Assembly: GCA_949316235.1 (NCBI GenBank)
Contig: OX438748.1
Location: 34,404,836 to 34,468,835 of the forward strand
Length of the DNA stretch: 64,000 nt
Source of the DNA: Oegoconia quadripuncta
Taxonomy: Eukaryota > Arthropoda > Insecta > Lepidoptera > Autostichidae
Direction of reading: 5' to 3'
Under the pieces are notes generated by a model that made no database searches, was not told where the DNA came from, and was given only the letters and a program-made list of their open reading frames with translations. Shown here in pieces: positions 1 through 10,088 of the stretch. The stretch's first letter is position 1. Each line of letters starts with the position of its first letter. A program made the position numbers and the translations under genes.

Positions 1-301
1 TCTCTATAAGAGATCTCTTCCAGCAAACCCGTGAGAGCGAAATTTGATGCAAAAGGTAGACATAAAGTGTACACGAAACAGAAGAAACTAAAAAAATTAA
101 AAATATCATATAATAGAATAAAACCAAAATAATTTATTAAACGAAAAAATTACCCACCATGAATACACAAATACATACATACAATCATTATATATAAATA
201 TATATAATATACTATTATACATATATACTATACATAAACTATACACATCATATAAAAATTCCTATAAGAAACTTTACGAAATTTCGAATAATTTAATAGC
301 A

Positions 302-520
302 TTAATTGACTTGACGTGAGACCTCAAGATAGTGCTCTTTAACTCTAGCTTTAAAAACGTCAAGAGTTTGACTATCCCGTACGCTGGCAGGAAGTGAGTT
401 CCATAGCCTGACCGCATGAACAGAGAACGAATAATTATAAAAGTCAGTTTTGTTAGAAGTAGGAGGAAAGGACAGTAGAGTAGCGATGTGGGGTCTAAAC
501 GATTTACGTCCGATATTTGT
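302..520 (-). pseudogene. LINE reverse-transcriptase C-terminal remnant
   Basis: Read on the minus strand, this stretch encodes the typical extreme C-terminus of a jockey/CR1-type LINE protein: [16 protein letters not shown], then a short helix with FKARVKEHYL, ending at a stop whose complement starts at 302. The RLWNSLP motif is what identifies it. Only about 70 codons are present, so it is a 5'-truncated copy. The clade is inferred from the motif only. Confidence 0.6.
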
Positions 521-1784
521 CTAATTTTTTTGACTGCATAAGCTGCAGAGCTAGCTAGCAGAGCAGGCTGTATACAGTTATATATAAAATAGGGTATAGG
601 TATTAGTTTTTTTTTTTTTTTTTTCAAAAACGCACGCGCCTGCCCGTGATTGATATGCGACTGGCGTGATTCTTAGCGATCTCATGCGAAATTTATTTAG
701 ACCTCATATTTTCTCCAACGTTTCTTTATTTAATTTAATGATTTAAATTCTGCTACAGCCCGAGGTACAACTACAATTTTCCGTGGTTTCCGTTTATTCA
801 TTTTGAGGGACGGAATCCTAAACCTGATTTCAAGATAACCTTGACAATGACATTGAGTTTCCCAATCGTTCGTTTCATTATCAAAAATCTTTATCATTGC
901 ATGTATTTAGGATTAGACCTAGGTACTGTTACCAACCTATTTTAGTATAACACATTTCATATCAGATTGTTCTTACGATTTTCCATTAAATTGAATACTT
1001 GATCAGTTCTTTCAGCTATGTGCCCTGTACATTGCCACTTCAACTTGCTAATCTGGGCTAAGTCAGCAGATTTTGTCCGCCTACGGATTTCCTCCTTCCT
1101 GATTCAATCACGTAGTGGAACGCGGATAGTCCTCTCCATAGCTTTTTGCGTGACTTTGTATTTTCTTATGAGTGGGACGACGAAAAACTCTTACATTAAT
1201 CAATCAATCAAAGGCTCTTTCCGTCTTCTCTATCCTAAACTCTAGCCCATAAGGTCGCGGAAGTCGCTGGATACAGGCCGCTTCCAACCGAACGCTCTGG
1301 CAATATATGATGAGATATTCAGAGGGCCGAGTGTAAGTTTTGTTTCGACTTAACTTTACTACCGCCTTCACGTTTACGTGACGATTTGTATGGAGAAATG
1401 TGCAGCGCCTCTAGCGGATAGTTTGCAAAACGATTTTTTTCATAGGGACTTTTTTCGTAAACGCGAACGCGATGGTAAAGTTAAAAACGAGACAACACTT
1501 ACACTTCGCACACAGCTTTGGACGTCATGTGGCTGATATGATGGTTTCAAACCATTGGAAAGATTACCATTAAGACGACTTTTAACTCCCGGGTGTTCTG
1601 TTTGACGGCGTTGTGTGTGTATGGGTGACCAGTCGTTGTCCCGACGTATCTCAATAACACGTGGTCCGACTTGAGTGCGGTTTTCTAACAGGTCTTTAGT
1701 CAAGTTTGATGAAAGTCGAATAAAGATTTTTGCACACAAAAAGGTTTTAACACAGTTGGAGTATTTCTCCATCGCCATTCCATC
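521..1784. other. No gene recognised; scattered repeat pieces
   Basis: No convincing coding region is seen. A T-run near 607-624 starts a patch (about 625-720) that recurs in degenerate form at 36915-37260, with shared words such as TGCGACTGGCG and TGCGAAATTTATTT. The rest gives only short ORFs without family motifs. Confidence 0.4.
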
Positions 1785-1823
1785 TTCGGAATACTAGGCG
1801 TGGAGAGGGCGTGCCAGCTTACG

Positions 1824-1968
1824 CGTTTTCAGGTCCTCCCTACTGCCGAGGAAGGTCGCCGCGGGATTTTAGTGGGTATTCCTCCCGATAGGGAGGAGAG
1901 TCCCACATAACCGTCTAGCCGTCCCCCAGGCGAGCGGTATGCGTAAAGCAATTACCCCGCGAAAAAAA
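1824..1968 (+). mobile_element. Retroposed repeat nested in LINE fragment
   Basis: A block containing GGTCCTCCCTACTGCCGAGG and CCCCAGGCGAGCGGTATGCG and ending in an A-run. The same words recur at 30066-30200 and in part at 2879-2975. It is flanked by AGGCGTGG on both sides, consistent with a target-site duplication. It is probably the 3' end of a LINE; no coding motif is visible. Confidence 0.5.
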
Positions 1969-2031
1969 AGGCGTGGGGAGGAATTCCACCTGTTACATAG
2001 TTAATATTTTTTTTTTTAATAAATAAATAAT

Positions 2032-2259
2032 AAATTAATATTTCGGACACTCACACCAATCATCTAGTCCCAAACTAAGCGAAGCTTGTGCTATGGATAC
2101 TAGATAACGGATAAACATACATAAATATTTACATAAACATCCAAGACTAGGGAATAAATGTTCGTATTCATCACACAAACGTTTACCCCTCGCGGGATTC
2201 GAACCCGCAACCGTTGTTTTCGCTGATAGGGTCACTATCCACTACACCAATCGGTCGTC
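2032..2259 (-). mobile_element. tRNA-derived SINE B
   Basis: On the minus strand it starts GACGACCGATTGGTGTAGTG, followed by a B-box-like GGTTCGAATCCCGC, a body with TTTATCCGTTATCTAGTATC, and an A/T-rich tail. The tRNA-like promoter followed by an unrelated body and AT-rich tail defines a SINE rather than a functional tRNA gene. Confidence 0.75.
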
Positions 2260-2739
2260 AATATACCGAACATTCGCACTAAGCGGCTCGACTCATTCAT
2301 AATGGGAACAGTCAAGTTCGCAGCCAGTCTTTTCTGAATCCTATAACGTTGGGATGTTCAAGAACAGGGTGATTGGGCATCTTTGGTATCGCGTGCTCAA
2401 TCTTTGACCACATCGTCACTTTCCAGCAGGTGAGGTTGTAGTGAAACGCGTGTCCATCCAACCGTCGTAGCTAGGTACCACGTAAAAATGCGCGATCGTA
2501 ACGATTTTCTTTGGTACCACGTAAGCGCCCTAGAAGTAAGGACAAGGGGATAAACGTCTAATGGATAGACGTACCGAGATACCATAATTTTCTTCTAGGG
2601 CGCTCACGTGGTAACTAAATTTAGCAATCGAACGCAAGCAAGCGAAACGGCAAATTTTTGCGACCGGGGGACGGGGTGGCGTCGTGAAGGCACATGATTT
2701 TCTTTACTCATGTGGTATGTCGCGCTGAGCTCGTGATGT

Positions 2740-2975
2740 AAATCAAATCAAATCAAAATATTTTATTTCATAGGATAAAATTATCACTTGAAAACGTCAC
2801 TATTAATATTACATTTAAATTTACGGCTCATTCACAAAGCTAACTCCCCAGAGAAGAACGAGCAAGAAACTCTAGTAAGGCGCGATAGTGCCCCCGGGGA
2901 GGGAGGGGAGCCCTACATCACCGTCTCGCCGACCCCCACGCGAGCGGTAAGCGTAACGCATTTCGTAAAAAAGGC
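2740..2975 (-). mobile_element. LINE 3'-tail fragment joined to a second repeat
   Basis: CAAATCAAATCAAAATATTT...GAGAAGAACGAGCAAGAAAC is the reverse complement of the 3' end of the jockey-like LINE seen in plus orientation at 37420-38125. From about 2879 it continues into a GC-rich piece related to the repeat at 1824-1968 (ACCGTCTCGCCG, GCGAGCGGTA). Confidence 0.5.
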
Positions 2976-3268
2976 GCTTATGTGGTGCTAAATTAAGCGA
3001 TCAAACGCAAGCGAGCTAAAAGACAATCATAAAAAATTTTGGTTTGCTGCTGTTAATCGTAAGTATAATAAGTTGTTTTTTTTTAATGCACGACGGATTC
3101 GTACTTGACCTCAATCTCACCTGATGTTAAGTGAAGATGAGGTCGAAGGTGGAAGCGTACTGACCAGGAATCCCCAACACATTTGGGGGACTGGATATCT
3201 TATCTCTGACAACCGGAACACAACAATGCTATTAACATTGCTGCTCGGCGGCAGATTTAGATAAGATG

Positions 3269-3453
3269 CCGCCGCCAAGCAGCAATGTTAAGCATTGTTG
3301 TGTTCCGGTTGTCAGAGATAAAGATAGCCAGTCCCCCAAATGTGTGGGGGTTTCCGGATCAGTACGCTTCCACCTTCGACCTCATATTCACTTAACATCA
3401 GGTGTGATTGAGGTCAAGTACCAACCCGTTAGGCATAAAAAAAAAATAAAAAA
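3269..3453 (+). mobile_element. 5'-truncated SINE A nested in SINE A
   Basis: Starts within the SINE body (GCCGCCAAGCAGCAATGTTA), runs through the family 3' end and finishes in an A-rich tail. With the left part of the host SINE it forms an inverted repeat of about 165 bp. The 5' truncation and A-tail are what LINE-driven target-primed reverse transcription produces. Confidence 0.65.
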
Positions 3454-3524
3454 ATGGTGGTAGCTAGTCAGGCGGACAATTTAAAATGCCCTTCTACCAA
3501 CCAAACCGAGAATTTAAACAAACA

Positions 3525-3640
3525 AACAAAATATTCTTTATTGTACAACAATAAGAATCATAAAAAGAAATGAGAAAAAGGGGATAGTACAATTTGGCGG
3601 CCTTATCACTAAAAGCGATCTCTTCCAGGTAACCTTGGGG
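3525..3640 (-). mobile_element. LINE 3'-end fragment nested in SINE A
   Basis: Replaces the middle of the SINE sequence around TTAAACA/TACCCCGCTGGGG. It carries CTTATCACTAAAAGCGATCT, shared with 21060-21125, and a TTTATTG stretch that is AATAAA-like on the minus strand. Confidence 0.5.
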
Positions 3641-3714
3641 TTACCGCTGGGGATCGAACCCGCGACCTCCGAATCGTAAACCCAATGTTGTTTACATTGA
3701 GCCACGGAGGCGGT

Positions 3715-4214
3715 TTGGTCTATCTGGATGATATAATCATTTCTTCCCTCAGGATATTCTAATTTAAGTCTGTGGCTGGCATCTTCTGCTTCATCCACTG
3801 ATTGACGTCAAGCGCTAACCCTTTGTACATGAAAACAACGCTTGTGATATACGAGCTCACCCTTTATTGGCGATAAGCATGTTTTGCATAAAAACATATT
3901 GCTTTCCCTCCTGCCCCCAACGAACTCTTTATCCCCATATCTATTTAATAACAATCTTATCTTGGCCACTCGTCATGTTATTGCTCAGATCACAACGCAT
4001 TTTCGATTGGTAACAGCTCACAACGAAAGTGAATAGGTAGGTAGGTAATAATCAAAATAAACTGGTGACGTCATGAATTCGATTGTAATAAATAATCACT
4101 TAACAAACAAGTCCATATACTTAAGTGATGCTGGCGTTGTTGTAAATTAACTTAGAAAAGTGTAGTACTTAAGTTTCATTCATTTGAACACCATCAATGA
4201 CTTTTGCTGCACAA
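3715..4214. other. No feature seen
   Basis: Unique-looking AT-rich sequence. No ORF with family motifs, RNA gene or repeat boundary is visible. Confidence 0.35.
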
Positions 4215-4405
4215 TTTCTTCATTCATAATGCGAACAGCCAAGGCATGGAGCTCCCTTCCGGCGTCAGTCTTTCCTGAATCCTACAACCTTGGGATCCTC
4301 AAGAGCAGGTTGAATAGGCATCTACTGAGATCGCGTGCTTCATCTTCGGCCACATCGTCACTTCCCATCAGGTGAGATTGTGGTGAAATGCGTATCCAGT
4401 TAACC
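4215..4405 (+). pseudogene. LINE C-terminus and 3' end
   Basis: Encodes [20 protein letters not shown], continuing to a stop near 4375, followed by the family 3' end (CATCAGGTGAGATTGTGGT...). Close relatives lie at 6600-6790 (+) and 32215-32402 (-). The LPASVFP motif marks the jockey/CR1-like LINE C-terminus. Truncated at the 5' side. Confidence 0.6.
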
Positions 4406-4649
4406 ATAAAAAAAGAAATAAAAACAAAAATGCAACATCCTTCGCAGAGTTCCCGCCGAAAAACGGGCGCCGATGAGGTGTTTGCCTATGGTACTCAGGG
4501 GTTAACAATCCATACGTTGACCCCTGTAATCGATTATTGTATGGACAAACAACGGCATATAGATAGCCCGAACTACGCTTCTCATATCTCTCAATTTTCT
4601 AACAGCGCAGCGTCCAAAATAGGATGCAATCATTATTATTGCTGACGTC

Positions 4650-5131
4650 CATGGGCGGATTTAAGGGGGCACGGGGGCACGTGCCCCCCCCCCAGACGGT
4701 ATTTTTGTGTACTGTGGAGATTCCATCACAGTACATACGTAGAAGCAAATCAAATTATCAGAGTTGTTAAAATAACAGAAAGAACGTAAGTGAAACTCTT
4801 GTCTATTTCTGGATGGATTTTTTTGAAATTCAAATTTTTGGCATTTGAATGGATTGGCTTTAATGCATATCCATCAAGACGTTGCGGCAGAAATGGACGC
4901 TAATGAAGTGCTGAACATCTTTAGCAGGAAACATAAAAGAAAACTGTCTTTATTAAATATTTAATTTTTCTATTGTTTTGACATTTTCATAAACCTTCCT
5001 ATATATACATACCTGAACATGTAGAAATTAAAAATATTATACTCCAAGTTTATTTCTAACAGTTATTGTTGATTTTTTTGCCCGTCCGCCTCTTGTGCCT
5101 CTCCCAGAAAAAAAACCTGGATCCGCCCTTG
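4650..5131. mobile_element. hAT-type MITE with perfect 8-bp TSD
   Basis: Short inverted ends (CATGGGCGGAT at the left; the right end reads CAAGGGCGGAT on the minus strand) enclose 482 bp. Both sides carry CTGACGTC (4642-4649 and 5132-5139), the 8-bp duplication typical of hAT transposons. No transposase ORF is present, so it is non-autonomous. Confidence 0.75.
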
Positions 5132-5284
5132 CTGACGTCAATTCGTTTATAAGTGTAAAATAGGCTAAATTAATATTAAATACCGTTGATAGAACATTTA
5201 TTCATTGCACAGTACTCACTAAAATAGAAGAACACAAGCTAAGCTAAATTTAAAGAGAACAGATCCTGAAACTATGGGGACTAA

Positions 5285-6387
5285 TACAGGGTGAATTTGA
5301 ATTCGTGTAATTTCCTCCATTCCTGGTGACTCCACTCCTGATTACGATTAACTATTCCCAAGGAACTATAAATCAAAATCAAAAAAATGCTTTATTTTGT
5401 AGGTACACAGGGTACACTTAAACTAGTCAGGATTTTACTTTTATTAAGCTACTGCTTGTTCAAAAGCCAATTTTCCCCTGAGAAGAACAAGCAAGAAACT
5501 CGAGAGGTTGCTCTTTAAAAAAAAAAAGGTTTTTGTGTTACAAAATTATTAATTATTATTTTATATTATAATATTTCATTATTAATTGTGATATAGCCTG
5601 GTTCCGCAACGGGCTGTATATGGCCATGAATGTTTATCATTTAATAATCTGATATTTTATAATATGCTTTTTTAATAAGTTTCTATTTTATATCTAGTAT
5701 CTTTAAATTTATTGAAAGGAAGATTTTGTATATCAACAGGTACCTTATTAAAAAGCGTTATACATAACCCTTTGAATGAATTACCTACTGACTTTGCGGA
5801 GGTTTTGACTTTTTTTGAGTATAAAGAATAATATTTTTTTCTTTCGCATGTTACAGATAAACGTTAAAAATTATTGAGACATTTGAATGTTATTTTATAT
5901 GACTAATAATAATTTTGGTTTTAATCGATATTAATGTAATTATGAAATAGATACCTAAGACATTGCAGTGCCTTCACAGGGTTCGTGTGCGTTCAATGTA
6001 AATTGTGTCTTTAACATCCTATATTTACCACATGAGCAATAAATGATAATGACTATGACTTTCGACTTTATAGTCGAATTCGATCAAAAAATTTTCGATT
6101 GCCCAAAGTAAACCATTCTAAAACCGTCTTTAGTATGGAAGTCCAACAATTTTCGGCTGAATTCGGCTATGGTTCCTATGTGGAAAGTTGTTCGTAATAA
6201 GGAGTGGAGTCACCAGCCGAAAATTGTTGGATTTTCATACTAAAGATGTTTCAGAATGGTTTACTTTGTATGGGTAATCGAAATTTTTTTGATCGAATTC
6301 GACTATGGTTTCTTGGAGAAAGTTGTTCGTAATGAAGAGTGGCCTTACCATTTAATGGGCATTACACGAATTCAAATTCACCCTGTA
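5285..6387. mobile_element. Element with 27-bp terminal inverted repeats
   Basis: The ends are exact inverted repeats: TACAGGGTGAATTTGAATTC onward at 5285-5311, and its reverse complement at 6361-6387. The interior near 6080-6330 is itself rich in inverted words (CAGCCGAAAATTGTTGG). A LINE tail at about 5370-6058 interrupts it. It resembles the other TACAGGGTG-ended elements at 43910-44176 and 62793-63147. Confidence 0.65.
5370..6058 (-). mobile_element. LINE 3' end nested in TIR element
   Basis: Minus-strand 3' end of the jockey-like LINE. It has CAAAATCAAAAAAATGCTTT at its edge, GAGAAGAACAAGCAAGAAAC, and a degenerate coding part (TTATTAAAAAGCGTTATACATAACCC). Relatives are at 19495-19775 and 23362-23640 (+) and 41855-42320 (-). 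Confidence 0.55.
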
Positions 6388-6519
6388 TAATAATAATATT
6401 TTCTTTTATGGCAAATAATGGAGCCTTGAACACCGTCGCAAAGTCGCCTGTCTCTCAGTTTTTTACAGGATACATTTCGGGGAGTGTGCGTTGGAATTAC
6501 ATAATCTTATTCCACCGTC

Positions 6520-6800
6520 ACCCTTCCATCTTCGGACCACTAGGCGTGGGGAGGGATTCCACCCGTATATAGTTAATATACCGAACATTCGCACTAAGAA
6601 GTTCGATTCTTCATCCATCATCCGAACAGCCAAGACATGGAACTCCCTTCCGGCGTCAGTCTTTCCTGAATCCTACAACCTTGGGATCTTCAAGAGCAGA
6701 GTGAATAGGCATTTACTGAGATCGCGTGCTTCATCTCCGACCACATCGTCACTTTCCATCAGGTGAGATTGCGGTCAAACGCGAATCCGATCATAAAAAA
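6520..6800 (+). pseudogene. LINE C-terminus and 3' end
   Basis: Encodes [20 protein letters not shown] and onward to a stop at about 6766, followed by an A-run. It is the uninterrupted counterpart of the nested copy at 1785-2470. Jockey/CR1-like by the [10 protein letters not shown] motif. Confidence 0.6.
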
Positions 6801-6807
6801 AAAAAAA

Positions 6808-6910
6808 AAAAACATAGTTGACCAATAAGTAACCGTTAAATTGCCGAGCGAGCGATGAGCCCACCAATCACATGTCTAAACGTCACCGATGACGATAACG
6901 TTGAAATTGT
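6808..6910. repeat. Dispersed repeat, paired with 41450-41555
   Basis: Shares AATTGCCGAGCGAGC, CCAATCACATGTC and CCGATGACGAT with 41450-41555 in the same orientation. Family unknown. Confidence 0.45.
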
Positions 6911-7409
6911 GTAATAGAACCCTAGAACATGATGCAGTCCCCCTGACTGCTTTATGATGATACCCTCATGAGATAATGGACATAACTGCGTTGAACTCTG
7001 TTTTGTTTTCTCACTTTTTTAATGGTCATTGTCTTGCTCTGAGTATATACCTATTTACTTATACGATAAGTATTATATGCTATAATGTAAATTATTTTTA
7101 GTGTTGCGATAACACAATCAAATCACTCGGTGTACGAGTGAAAATGTTATCAGCACTTATCAATGCAATTCCACTCTTGCGTCTTTTCGAAATAATAAAG
7201 TATAATAAAAATGTCCGTCATCATACAAAACTAGTTCACCCAATAGCCAAATTAGAAATATTTAGAAACAATTCTCACTACTAATCCGTCCTTATATACA
7301 TATAATAAAATACCTGACATTAAAAAAAGAGCAAAAAGATAAAATATTTTGCAACAATTTTAAATCTATATTAATTAAAACTGTTACTATACAATTCATG
7401 AATAATATT
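6911..7409. other. No feature seen
   Basis: AT-rich sequence without ORF, RNA gene or repeat boundary that I can recognise. Confidence 0.35.
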
Positions 7410-7811
7410 GGGTCTTTACCTATAAAATTGGAGTTTTTTTTCTTCGTTAATCATATGTACCAATTCCTGCGATTTTCAAAGCTATATCCAAATTTGTTTT
7501 TATTTGGAAAATGGAATATTATTCCAAGGTTTCACATGAAATATTTTTTAAATCACATAATAAAAAAAATTTGAACAGAGCTCTTTTCATGTGCTTCCCA
7601 TAATCATTTCTTATATTCGCAGAAACTTTTATAAAGCGGTTACTTTTGAAAATTAACGCTGCCTATACTTAACTTGATGTTATCCGATAATACACACAAT
7701 TTAGCTAAATTTGGATTTGCCGTTCCCAAAAAAAAATCAAATATGTTTGTATGGAGAAAACAGTCTTAATGAAATTCTTCATACAAAACGCCAATTTTAT
7801 AGGTAAGGACC
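7410..7811. mobile_element. MITE F, copy 1
   Basis: Inverted ends GGGTCTTTACCTATAAAATT / reverse complement of GGTCCTTACCTATAAAATTG enclose about 400 bp with the conserved interior (AAGCGGTTACTTTT, CCATACAAACATATTTGA as complement). Other copies: 25493-25958, 45641-46194, 51141-51730, 63186-63600. There is no ORF; non-autonomous DNA element of unassigned superfamily. Confidence 0.65.
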
Positions 7812-8185
7812 TATTAAGTACATGGAAGATAAATTAAAAATTTACAAGTATTAAACAGATAAGCCCTCCTCAAAACATTTATAAATACATAGGTAATTCA
7901 ATAATAGTTAAAATATTTATATTAACAATTGACAATAAATAGATAAACATAATAATAATGTTGTGATAATTAACAAACAAAATAAACAAACACAGGTTTG
8001 CTTAGATTTTGTTCTAATAATGTAAATTTAGGAGTCCATTGAGGAGTTAGCAGCTGATGCTTATAACACAAGTATTTTTAATGCTTAGCATGAGCATCAG
8101 CTGGGAACGTACTTTTAGAAATTCTAATTAATAATACAAAATTTTACCGGTTCTAAACTACTGAATTTACCTGTGGTTAAATAAA
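7812..8185. other. No feature seen
   Basis: AT-rich sequence leading up to the microsatellite; no gene or element boundary recognised. Confidence 0.35.
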
Positions 8186-8507
8186 TTATTCTTATTCTTA
8201 TTCTTATTCTTATTCTTATTCTTATTCTTATTCTTATTCTTATTCTTATTCTTATTCTTATCCTTATTTTCATTCTCATTCTCATTCTCATTCTCATTCT
8301 CATTCTCATTCTCATTCTCATTCTCATTCTCATTCTCATTCTCATTCTCATTCTCATTCTCATTCTCATTCTCATTCTCATTCTCATTCTCATTCTCATT
8401 CTCATTCTCATTCTCATTCTCATTCTCATTCTCATTCTCATTCTCATTCTCATTCTCATTCTCATTCTCATTCTCATTCTCATTCTCATTCTTATTCTTA
8501 TTCTTAT
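8186..8507. repeat. Hexanucleotide array (ATTCTT)n-(ATTCTC)n-(ATTCTT)n
   Basis: About 320 bp of pure 6-bp units in three blocks: ATTCTT to about 8260, ATTCTC from about 8272 to 8490, and ATTCTT again at the end. The long open frame through it on the minus strand (alternating Arg with Met or Ile) comes from the 6-bp period and is not a gene. Confidence 0.9.
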
Positions 8508-8944
8508 AATTAGAATAGTAAAGTACAATGAATTATATTTTAGATTAAGTTTAGAATCTGCCGTGTCCTTACAGGGTTTCATGTATGGACTATTGTTTTA
8601 AGACCTAATGTACACATGAAAGCATGAATAAATGAATATGAATAAACTTTGGTGGTAATGAACTTCGGATTAATGAATTGCCGAAGAATGGAATATAAGA
8701 ATCTTTTATTAGACCCATTTAGTGAGACATTATACACACTTGATGAGTACATTACGTGTTAACATGACTAACATTCACTTTATGTAGGTATGTTTCGAAA
8801 GAGAAAATGTGGTATAGAGATTAAAGTAAAACTTTTTAAGGTTCTATTTCGGTTTGACTGCCAATTAATTACAGATATTCATAATAATACTATATCTTAA
8901 AACATTACTAATATTATTTTTACCACAAAAATAAAACAAGAATT
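8508..8944. other. No feature seen
   Basis: AT-rich sequence. TGCCGTGTCCTTACAGGGTT followed by ATGAATAAATGAATATGAAT looks like the 3' end of a retroelement next to the array, but no coding part can be joined to it. Confidence 0.3.
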
Positions 8945-9300
8945 AGGTTAGGTTAGTTTTATAAATGAGCGTCGGTGGCTCAGCGGTTAAGACGCGGCTA
9001 TTCGATCGACGAGCGTCGACTAGTCCGAAAACGTACTCGAAATGGTGAGGACGGGCGAGCGAACAGGGCGAGCGGGTTGGCGGGCGAGCGAAGCTAGCGA
9101 AGCGGGCGCGCCTAACGAGGTGAACGAGTAGCTTCGCTGGAATCGTTGGATATTTCGTTAGCTTCGCTCGCATCGCTCACGTAGCTTAGTCGGTAGTGCG
9201 CGGTGTGAACCAAAGCATGTAAAGAGGTGAAACGATGCTCGCCCGCCTAGCTCGCTCGCTCGCCCTCTGGCGGTGTGGCCTGCGCTTGAGCTAACTAATT
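8945..9300. repeat. GC-rich block with tRNA-like start
   Basis: A sharp rise in GC content with many GAGCG / GCTCGC words. It opens with GAGCGTCGGTGGCTCAGCGG followed by TTAAGACGCGG, which resembles a tRNA/SINE-H head with an A box but has no clear B box. Family unknown. Confidence 0.4.
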
Positions 9301-9735
9301 CTCAATGAAGTTGGATATCGGACTTTGAAACAGACAGGAGTTGATAGATTTAATATTACTTTTTGTAAAGGCAATAAACAGTTGCTTCTGCTATCTTCGC
9401 AATGCGAATATACCAAAGTCCATTTCTTTATCAATGTGGACTTTAATCTTCGGATTTATTTACTTTTGCTATCAATATATTAGGTATTTGAAATTTGAAC
9501 TGTAATTTCGTTTTGACAGGTTGATTTATCTGTTAAGTAAGTCATTGTTGTTTATTTTTTTCTATGCATTACGGCCAACTCGACTTTGTACTAGAATAAT
9601 ATTTTATAAACAGACTTTAAAAAAGGAGAAGGTTATCAATTCGGTTGTATTTTTTTTGTTTGTTACCCCAGAACTCAGTCATTTATTAATCGATTTGGAA
9701 AATTCTTTTTTAATTAATAGGACATACTACCAGGG
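9301..9735. other. No feature seen
   Basis: AT-rich; short ORFs without motifs. Confidence 0.3.
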
Positions 9736-9795
9736 TTTTTTTATGCACAACGGGTTAGCACTTGACCTCAATCACACCTAATGTTGAGTGACATT
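9736..9795 (-). mobile_element. SINE A tail fragment
   Basis: TTTTTTATGCACAACGGGTT then TTGACCTCAATCACACCT is the minus-strand 3' end of SINE A. Only about 60 bp remain. A similar scrap lies at 11509-11545. Confidence 0.55.
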
Positions 9796-9929
9796 GACAG
9801 AGTACATCCAATAAAAGGTTGTATACCATCAAGACCACGGAGAGATTTTGAATAGTGGCGATAGTGTGATTTCATAATTGAAACGGTCAACAATAGGAAA
9901 AACAACCGACTTTAGTAAAATAACGTTCT

Positions 9930-10088
9930 TCATCTTCGGAGAGCATAAATCTTCCCAAGTATTTCAATACATAACCCTTTGAATGAATTACTGACTTTGT
10001 GGAGGCGACTTATGTGACCTGCAAGTTTATCTTTATTTCTTGTATTGACATCATGTTTATCACTATTTTTCCTAAATGATGCTATATA
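9930..10088 (-). mobile_element. LINE fragment hosting the mariner
   Basis: Contains CATAACCCTTTGAATGAATT and a downstream stretch shared with 5765-5840 and 42180-42310, a minus-strand piece of the jockey-like LINE. The mariner at 10089 is inserted directly in or against it. Confidence 0.45.

Larger units (their letters stand above)
1785..2470 (+). mobile_element. LINE 3' fragment split by two later insertions
   Basis: The outer sequence matches the intact copy at 6520-6800: CATCTTCGG...TAGGCGTGG, then GGAGGAATTCCACC...GTTAATAT, then ATACCGAACATTCGCACTAAG and the CTGAATCCTA / CTTTCC tail region. Two blocks absent from the other copy interrupt it: a retroposon (about 1824-1968) between copies of AGGCGTGG, and a minus-strand SINE B (about 2032-2259) between copies of AATAT. 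The reading frame near 2290-2400 is a degenerate version of the [19 protein letters not shown] LINE C-terminus. Confidence 0.6.
3085..3714 (-). mobile_element. SINE A, interrupted by two insertions
   Basis: A minus-strand copy of SINE A. The tRNA-like head is at the right end (CCGCCTCCGTGGCTCAATGT on the minus strand) with B box GGTTCGATCCCCAGC, and the tail is at the left. A 5'-truncated plus-strand SINE A (3269-3453) and a LINE tail (about 3525-3640) sit inside it. The body resumes exactly where it left off on both sides of the first insertion (…GATAAGATG / GTGGTAGCT…). Confidence 0.7.

Noticed and set aside
8124..8582. 152-codon open frame of alternating Arg-Met and Arg-Ile
   Set aside because: Produced by the 6-bp period of the microsatellite; no start context, no complexity.
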